NCBI GenBank assembly: GCA_013214275.1
Contig: JABSPP010000022.1
Coordinates: 1 to 11,942 of the forward strand
Source of the DNA: Flavobacteriaceae bacterium
Lineage (GTDB): Bacteria > Bacteroidota > Bacteroidia > Flavobacteriales > Flavobacteriaceae
Reading direction: 5' to 3'
DNA: 11,942 nt
Part shown: positions 7,356 to 11,942 of the stretch, piece after piece
Layout: each line of letters opens with the position of its first letter
How positions within the stretch are numbered: the stretch's first letter is position 1
Notes under the pieces: generated by a model
What the model saw: the letters and a program-made list of their open reading frames with translations, nothing else
The model's database searches: none
What the model was told of the DNA's origin: nothing
Translations under genes and position numbers: made by a program

Positions 7356-8285
7356 CTATTTTACGTTCATGAGCTCTACATCAAAAATGAGTGTTGCGTC
7401 GGGAGGGATAACGCCACCGGCTCCTCTTTCTCCATAGGCTAGGTTGCTAGGAATAACAAATCGAGCTTTATCGCCTACTTTTAATAGTTGAATTCCCTCG
7501 TCCCAACCAGCGATTACCTGACCAACTCCTAGAGCAAAATCTATGGGTTGTTTTCGTTTGTATGAAGAATCAAATACGGTACCATCTAGTAGCTGACCTT
7601 TGTAGTGTACAGAAACCATGGCTCCTTTTGTAGCTTGTTTTCCGTCGCCATTTTGGATGATTTTGTAACGCAGACCGCTTTGTGTTTGATCATACCCTGC
7701 GGAAACCTTGTCTAGTAATTCGTTCTGTTTTCTCTTTTCTTCTTCTATTCTTTTGGTACGTTCTCCTCCAAAAGTTCTAAATGCTTCAACAGCATTCCAA
7801 GATACAGCTGCTTCTCCTTGACGCAGGATTTCAACAGTCATGGTATCTCCTTGTTCGATGGCATCTACAATGTCTTGTCCTTCGATTACGTTTCCAAAAA
7901 CGGTGTGTTTTCCGTCGAGCCAAGGCGTGGCTATATGGGTAATAAAAAACTGCGATCCATTGGTCCCTGGTCCTGCGTTTGCCATGGATAGTACGCCTGG
8001 ACCGTGGTGTTTTAAGTCGGGATGAAATTCGTCATCAAACTGATAACCAGGATTTCCTGTGCCTGTTCCTTGTGGACAACCTCCCTGAATCATAAAATCG
8101 GGAATGACTCTGTGGAACTTCAGTCCGTCGTAGTACGGAGTGCCTTGAGGTTTGGCAGTATTTTCTAGGTTCCCTTCTGCAAGTGCAACAAAGTTTCCTA
8201 CAGTTCCTGAGGTTTTTTCATGTTCTAAGTGCACAACAATCGCTCCTTTTGAAGTGATTAATTTGGCATAAATTCCGTTATTCAT
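7356..8285 (-). CDS. Dual-family peptidyl-prolyl isomerase: cyclophilin-FKBP fusion
   Basis: Catalyses cis-trans isomerisation of prolyl bonds with two unrelated domains in one 309-aa chain. The cyclophilin domain (about 5-157) keeps the active-site run FHRVIPDFMIQGG (R59, F64, M65, Q67), the MANAGPGTNGSQFFI core and W122. The FKBP domain (about 215-308) keeps Y228, F238, D239 (GTVFDSS), VIAGW with W261, LAYGERGAG with Y284, and F301. These match the pocket residues of FKBP12-type enzymes, so both sites should be active. A charged helical linker (about 172-195, rich in E, K and R) joins them. There is no signal peptide, so it should be cytoplasmic. The order cyclophilin then FKBP is the CFBP arrangement of dual-family immunophilins, which to my knowledge has been noted in Flavobacterium. 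The gene starts 34 nt after the outer-membrane protein gene, on the same strand and probably the same transcript. Confidence 0.93.
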   Translation of the reverse strand: MNNGIYAKLITSKGAIVVHLEHEKTSGTVGNFVALAEGNLENTAKPQGTPYYDGLKFHRVIPDFMIQGGCPQGTGTGNPGYQFDDEFHPDLKHHGPGVLSMANAGPGTNGSQFFITHIATPWLDGKHTVFGNVIEGQDIVDAIEQGDTMTVEILRQGEAAVSWNAVEAFRTFGGERTKRIEEEKRKQNELLDKVSAGYDQTQSGLRYKIIQNGDGKQATKGAMVSVHYKGQLLDGTVFDSSYKRKQPIDFALGVGQVIAGWDEGIQLLKVGDKARFVIPSNLAYGERGAGGVIPPDATLIFDVELMNVK

Positions 8286-8319
8286 TTGTTTTGTTTTTAA
8301 TATTTAAGATTGGAATAGT

Positions 8320-9903
8320 TTACTTTTTTAAATTTAAGACTGACAAGCTATACGTGAGTCCGATGTTGATATTGGTAGATTGCACGTTGCCAAACGGTGA
8401 CCACATATATCCGATTGATGTATTTAAATGAAGATTATCATACAAATGAAAGTTGATTCCCAATGATGGACGTAATAAAATACCCTCTCCAGAATCTACA
8501 CCTCCACCACCAGCAACGCCAGCAGAGGCTTCTGTAAATAAAGAGATTTTTTGTTGAAAAAATGTATTGGTTTTTAATCCTAGACCAAAAACTCCGTGTG
8601 CGTAGCCGCCTGCACCTCCTTCGTAGGCAAAAGAGGCTTCTCCAGAAACATAGATGTTGTTAGAGATGTCGTAGTTAATTTTCAAGGCAATTTGCTGAAG
8701 ATCCCTGCTGGGTCTATTGAGAATAGCAACATCGAAATATGTCTGATTTTGCACTCCTATCCGTATCCCTTGAGTTTTGATTGTTCGACCTTTTTCAGAA
8801 GTTTTAGGATCAATAATCCCACCACTTAGCCCGTAATATTTTAAACTCAAGCCAGCAGTTAGAGCCTCAAACGTTGCTCCAATAGATCTGTGGTACCCCC
8901 CGTGAAAACTCAGTCCAAAGTGTTCGGTAAACTTCAAGTCAAACCCAGTGCTAGGATACATTGTCAATCCATTTTCTGGAAATATTCTTCCTCCAGCAGC
9001 ACCAATACCAAATTTTGCGAAGAAATTAATGTATTCTGTCTCCCAGAAGTTTTTACCAACTCCAAAGAATAGATCCATAAAACCTGCTCTTAACCCTTTG
9101 TACATTGTATCTAGATGAGCGTATAAAAAGGCGTTATGACTGATGTATTTTTGATACTCGAACCCGATGATATAAAGTGTTTGGTTAATGGGTTGTGTCC
9201 GATTGAAGTTTCCTTGTCCGTCATCTCTCGTTTTTCCCATCGGATAGAAAAAGTCAAAGGTGACTTGCTGAACACTTTTTGTCGCAGGTATCTTCCAAAA
9301 ACTACTGTTTGTATGATTGCGAATCGAAAATTCTTTTTGAGCATTTCTGTAAGATCCAGCTCTGACAGTTGTTGGAATTTCGATAAAAAAAGACACATTA
9401 TCACCTCCCTGAATCCCAGTGACAAAATCCAGATGCCCATACTGAACTCCTAGTGAAAAGTCTTTAAATTTGTATTGAAGCCCCGTGTTGGTATATAAAA
9501 TAGCACCACCATTTACCAAGCTACGAAAACCACCTCCTCCGCCAAAGTGCAGGTTAGAATCAAAAAAAAGTTGTTTGTAGATGGGAAAGCGAACTCCCAA
9601 GTGAACGCCCAAAGTAAACAAGCCTCCCTGATCCCCAATACTTGCTGCATGAAACCCAGCACCCGCGTAGAGCCAGTTGGTAAGTGAAAAATTATAATGA
9701 AGCCCTAAGATTCCTGTTTTTGGTTTTAGTTTGTATTCACTCCCATCACTATACGTATAAGTGATATCTGGCTGATCGATAAAGATGTGGTTCAGGCGTA
9801 TGCTGTTTTTCATCTCCATAGTGTTGATGTCACCCACACGCTGGCCTTGGCACAATCTATAGGGGAGGGTCAACAAAAAAATTAATAAAAAACAATGCTT
9901 CAT
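8320..9903 (-). CDS. Outer-membrane beta-barrel protein built from three repeats of one module, function unknown
   Basis: A 527-aa exported protein. Residues 1-20 are a type I signal peptide, probably cut after CQG; Cys18 is not in a lipobox. The rest is almost entirely amphipathic beta strands rich in Gly and aromatics, as in outer-membrane barrels. By eye it splits into three related modules of about 97-99 residues (about 66-162, 246-341 and 406-504). Each has an entry strand pair, a Gly-rich strand ending FTLGVHLG / LFFGVGKN / FGLGLKTN, then a strand leading to FGGGGG / GAAGGR / AGGGG, a turn, then ILYTNTGLQYKF / LTMYPSTGFDLKF / ILLRPSLGINFHL, and finally VQYGHLDF / HGGYHRS / SIGYMWS. The linkers between modules also look alike (SIRN, TIKTQGIRIG). 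Transport, adhesion or scaffolding are all possible, and I recognise no named family. It starts 3 nt after the prfC stop codon, so translation may be coupled. Confidence 0.82.
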   Translation of the reverse strand: MKHCFLLIFLLTLPYRLCQGQRVGDINTMEMKNSIRLNHIFIDQPDITYTYSDGSEYKLKPKTGILGLHYNFSLTNWLYAGAGFHAASIGDQGGLFTLGVHLGVRFPIYKQLFFDSNLHFGGGGGFRSLVNGGAILYTNTGLQYKFKDFSLGVQYGHLDFVTGIQGGDNVSFFIEIPTTVRAGSYRNAQKEFSIRNHTNSSFWKIPATKSVQQVTFDFFYPMGKTRDDGQGNFNRTQPINQTLYIIGFEYQKYISHNAFLYAHLDTMYKGLRAGFMDLFFGVGKNFWETEYINFFAKFGIGAAGGRIFPENGLTMYPSTGFDLKFTEHFGLSFHGGYHRSIGATFEALTAGLSLKYYGLSGGIIDPKTSEKGRTIKTQGIRIGVQNQTYFDVAILNRPSRDLQQIALKINYDISNNIYVSGEASFAYEGGAGGYAHGVFGLGLKTNTFFQQKISLFTEASAGVAGGGGVDSGEGILLRPSLGINFHLYDNLHLNTSIGYMWSPFGNVQSTNINIGLTYSLSVLNLKK

Positions 9904-9906
9904 TAT

Positions 9907-11502
9907 CTAATGATTCATGAACTCACTCGTAAAGTGTAGCGTTACCTTAGGATATTTCTGTTGTGTCATTTGAATGGTAAAAGGAGAATCTGCGAGAAAG
10001 ACAAGTTGTCCTTGCTTATCTTTAGCCAGAAAGCGCTGCTTTACCCGTTTAAATTCTTTAAATTCCTCGTCTTTTTCATTTTCAGTTTGTATCCAGCAAG
10101 CTTTGTGAACGTGAATATTTTCATAGGTACATTTTGCCCCATACTCGTGTTCTAACCGATATTGAATGACCTCATACTGGAGTGCTCCCACAGTCCCAAT
10201 AATTTTTCTGCCATTAAGTTCTAGGGTAAATAATTGAGCAACCCCTTCATCCATCAGTTGATTTAAGCCTTTTTGTAGTTGCTTAGACTTCATAGGATCC
10301 GCATTGTTTACATATCTAAAATGTTCAGGAGAAAAACTGGGAATCCCTTTAAAATTGAGTATTTCTCCCTCTGTAAGCGTATCGCCAATTTTGAAATTTC
10401 CTGTGTCGTGAAGCCCAACAATATCCCCAGGAAAAGAAGCTTCTACAACCTCCTTTTTCTCGGCAAAAAAAGCATTGGGACTAGAAAACTTAAATGTCTT
10501 TTTTTGACGCACGTGAAGGTAAGGGGTATTTCGCTTAAATGTTCCTGAAACAATCTTCACAAAAGCCAGTCGATCTCTGTGCTTAGGATCCATATTGGCA
10601 TGAATCTTAAAGACAAACCCCGACATTTTTTGTTCTTTAGAATTAACGAGGCGTTCCTCTGCCTTTTTTGGCTGTGGGTTGGGAGCAATGTCTATAAAGC
10701 AGTCTAGGAGTTCTTTTACCCCAAAATTATTCAAGGCAGAGCCAAAGAAAACAGGTTGTAATTCCCCTTCATTGTAAGACTGTTGGTTGAACTTAGGGTA
10801 CACCTCGTCAATCAATTCCAGTTCCTCACGCAGCGTATCTGCGGCGTGTTCTCCTATCACCTCATCCAATGCTGGCTCATGGATATTGTCAAACTCAACA
10901 CCCTCAGAAACCACTTGTTTATGTTCCGCAGAAAAGACGTTCAGCTTTCTCTGGTATATGTTGTAAATCCCTTTAAAATCATATCCCATACCAATGGGAA
11001 AACTCATAGGAGTTACCGTTAATTTCAATTTTTGCTCCACCTCATCCAATAGATCAAAAGCATCCTTTCCCTCTCTGTCTAACTTGTTGATAAAAACAAT
11101 CATCGGAATACTTCTCATCCTACAGACCTCTACCAGTTTTTCAGTCTGCTCTTCAACCCCTTTCGCAACATCAATCACCACAATTACGCTATCCACAGCA
11201 GTCAGTGTCCTAAAAGTATCCTCAGCAAAATCCTTGTGTCCCGGAGTGTCTAGAATATTAATTTTTTTGTCTTTATAGATAAAAGCAAGAACCGAGGTCG
11301 CAACAGAAATACCACGCTGCCGCTCAATTTCCATAAAATCTGAGGTTGCCCCCTTTTTAATCTTGTTGTTTTTTACAGCACCAGCCTCCTGAATTGCACC
11401 ACCAAACAGCAATAACTTCTCCGTTAAAGTTGTTTTACCAGCATCTGGGTGCGAAATAATTCCAAATGTCCTTCTGCGCTCTATTTCCTCTAAAAAGCTC
11501 AT
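9907..11502 (-). CDS. prfC: Peptide chain release factor 3
   Basis: Translational GTPase that removes release factors 1 and 2 from the ribosome after peptide release. At 531 aa it is close to the E. coli protein (529 aa). The GTPase domain holds the G1 loop SHPDAGKTT (17-25), the switch I region DFMEIERQRGISV (55-67), DTPGH (85-89) and NKLD (139-142). The N-terminus RRRTFGIISHPDAGKTTLTE and the insert VKNNKIKKGATSDFMEIERQRG separate RF3 from EF-G, LepA and TypA. Beta-barrel domain II follows (about 290-390, MSGFVFKIHANMDPKHRDRLAF), then a C-terminal domain containing GTVGALQYEVIQYRLEHEYG, a strongly conserved RF3 signature. The ATG is preceded by a promoter with a predicted leader of only about a dozen nucleotides. 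It is the first gene of a minus-strand run with the outer-membrane protein and prolyl isomerase genes. Confidence 0.97.
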   Translation of the reverse strand: MSFLEEIERRRTFGIISHPDAGKTTLTEKLLLFGGAIQEAGAVKNNKIKKGATSDFMEIERQRGISVATSVLAFIYKDKKINILDTPGHKDFAEDTFRTLTAVDSVIVVIDVAKGVEEQTEKLVEVCRMRSIPMIVFINKLDREGKDAFDLLDEVEQKLKLTVTPMSFPIGMGYDFKGIYNIYQRKLNVFSAEHKQVVSEGVEFDNIHEPALDEVIGEHAADTLREELELIDEVYPKFNQQSYNEGELQPVFFGSALNNFGVKELLDCFIDIAPNPQPKKAEERLVNSKEQKMSGFVFKIHANMDPKHRDRLAFVKIVSGTFKRNTPYLHVRQKKTFKFSSPNAFFAEKKEVVEASFPGDIVGLHDTGNFKIGDTLTEGEILNFKGIPSFSPEHFRYVNNADPMKSKQLQKGLNQLMDEGVAQLFTLELNGRKIIGTVGALQYEVIQYRLEHEYGAKCTYENIHVHKACWIQTENEKDEEFKEFKRVKQRFLAKDKQGQLVFLADSPFTIQMTQQKYPKVTLHFTSEFMNH

Positions 11503-11519
11503 TTAAAAAAATTGAAGTG

Positions 11520-11549
11520 CAAAGGTAACTTTAATCTTTATAGTTGAAA
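11520..11549 (-). promoter_or_regulatory. Promoter for the prfC gene run
   Basis: Read on the minus strand, TACCTTTG (11527-11520) is a perfect TAnnTTTG -7 element. Eighteen bases upstream is TTTC (11549-11546), a three-of-four match to the -33 TTTG. Transcription would begin near 11512-11515, leaving a very short AT-rich leader before the ATG at 11502. No ribosome-binding sequence is visible, as is normal in this phylum. Confidence 0.6.
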
Positions 11550-11600
11550 AATTTCAAGCTTGGAAACTATCACCGCAGGTTGAGGTCGTATGACATTTTT

Positions 11601-11689
11601 TGGGCGTTTCCCTTCGGGTCGGGCTATCCGCTGTATCTTTTTTGCCTGTTCAGGACAAAAAAGGATGCCGCTGCTATCCCTAACGCAGC
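11601..11689 (-). repeat. Dispersed flavobacterial intergenic repeat, copy 2
   Basis: An 89-bp element, identical in layout to copy 1 (6195-6283) but on the opposite strand, with nine differences. Its hairpin (11641-11661 plus flanks, CTTTTTTG arms with CCTG and CAGG inside) differs from copy 1 at the innermost pair, where T/A is replaced by G/C, so the two bases remain complementary. Read in the direction of the repeat, it ends 51 bp before the -33 element of the prfC promoter. Like copy 1, it therefore points into the promoter of the next gene. Confidence 0.85.
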
Positions 11690-11748
11690 ATTCAACTAAC
11701 ATGAGAAATCAACTACCATGAGGTAAGCCTCGGTGAATTCATCCCTTG

Positions 11749-11798
11749 GCTATTATTGCCTTGCAATTAAATTTCACCTGTTTAAATTGCACAATAGC
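11749..11798. repeat. Imperfect inverted repeat
   Basis: GCTATT (11749-11754) pairs with AATAGC (11793-11798). Further in, TGCAATTAAA (11762-11771) pairs with TTTAAATTGCA (11781-11791) with one bulged base, leaving a 9-nt loop. The 7-nt versus 1-nt spacing between inner and outer stems makes an asymmetric internal loop. It could be a folded RNA or the remnant of a small mobile repeat. There is no T-tract typical of a terminator. Confidence 0.5.
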
Positions 11799-11843
11799 AA
11801 CACCTTCAATTTCCTGTCGGGTGCACGACAAATTTTCATTAAT

Positions 11844-11913
11844 GTCATTCTGAACTTGTTTCAGAATCTTGAGTAGATCGATTTTTTAGAATCTGAACTC
11901 AATTCAGATTGAC
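11844..11913. repeat. Palindromic dispersed repeat unit (TTCTGAA...TTCAGAA type)
   Basis: Two adjacent hairpins: ATTCTGAA (11847-11854) with TTCAGAAT (11860-11867), and AATCTGAA (11890-11897) with TTCAGATT (11903-11910). The outer ends GTCATTCTGAA and TTCAGATTGAC are also complementary with one mismatch, so the whole unit can fold either as two hairpins or as one long one. From memory, elements of the form GTCATnCTGAACTTGTTTCAG are scattered in many Bacteroidota genomes. I see only one copy here. Confidence 0.65.
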
Positions 11914-11942
11914 AAAAATTGATCTCCTTTGTAAATTTGTTG

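Larger units (their letters stand above)
11690..11942. other. Non-coding right edge with several inverted repeats
   Basis: No convincing gene is visible on either strand. The longest frame through it, 11739-11885 on the minus strand (48 codons), has no ATG and runs over the palindromic repeats. Small inverted repeats are crowded here: GAGG-CCTC (11720-11731), an imperfect hairpin at 11749-11798, TGTCG-CGACA (11815-11830) and the palindromic unit at 11844-11913. The stretch looks like accumulated repeat elements or a structured RNA rather than coding DNA. Confidence 0.5.

Noticed and set aside
9111..9453. Overlapping open frames of 105-109 codons on both strands inside the outer-membrane protein gene
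   Set aside because: Both are out-of-frame shadows without recognisable domains. The 527-aa frame has a signal peptide and consistent beta pattern across the same bases.
11739..11885. 48-codon minus-strand open frame ending in a plausible-looking peptide
   Set aside because: It has no ATG and is composed of the palindromic repeat and the imperfect hairpin, so it is more likely translated repeat DNA than a gene.

Overview
The window looks like chromosomal DNA of a Bacteroidota species, probably a flavobacterium. The evidence is AT-rich intergenic DNA, start codons without Shine-Dalgarno sequences, promoters of the Bacteroidota form TTTG-N19-TAnnTTTG, and typical gene families (GH92 mannosidase, FHS-type sugar permease, glycosylasparaginase, cyclophilin-FKBP fusion). 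Two copies of an ~89-bp intergenic repeat of the kind scattered through flavobacterial genomes also fit. I see no transposase, integrase, phage gene, CRISPR array, rRNA or tRNA.

Left part (1-5287, + strand): the 3' end of a glycan-salvage cluster. It holds a GH92 alpha-mannosidase whose first residues lie outside the window, a Tat-exported lipoprotein glycosylasparaginase, and a 12-TM FHS/NagP-like sugar permease only 3 nt further on. Together they can trim mannose from N-glycans, split the final GlcNAc-Asn bond and import a released sugar. A short lipoprotein with a beta-rich N-terminal half and two TPRs (5416-6093, - strand) converges on this cluster.

Middle (6094-7355): a divergent intergenic region carries repeat copy 1, then a well-formed promoter whose -7 element and start site are buried in a 31-bp dyad. 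This drives a PadR-type repressor, followed by a four-helix membrane protein of unknown function. The pair looks like an autoregulated PadR/effector module and ends at a strong 16-bp stem terminator shared with the convergent cluster.

Right part (7356-11502, - strand): a three-gene run of prfC (release factor 3), a 527-aa outer-membrane protein made of three diverged copies of one beta-sheet module, and a cytoplasmic dual-family prolyl isomerase (cyclophilin fused to FKBP). Gaps of 3 and 34 nt suggest one transcript from a promoter just upstream of prfC.

Right edge (11503-11942): no gene. It contains the prfC promoter, repeat copy 2 (inverted relative to copy 1), an imperfect hairpin and a palindromic repeat unit of a second type.

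The most interesting items are the promoter-embedded dyad in front of padR, the threefold internal repeat in the outer-membrane protein, and the repeat pair whose hairpin differs at two mutually complementary positions. I did not find a clearly new multi-gene system.
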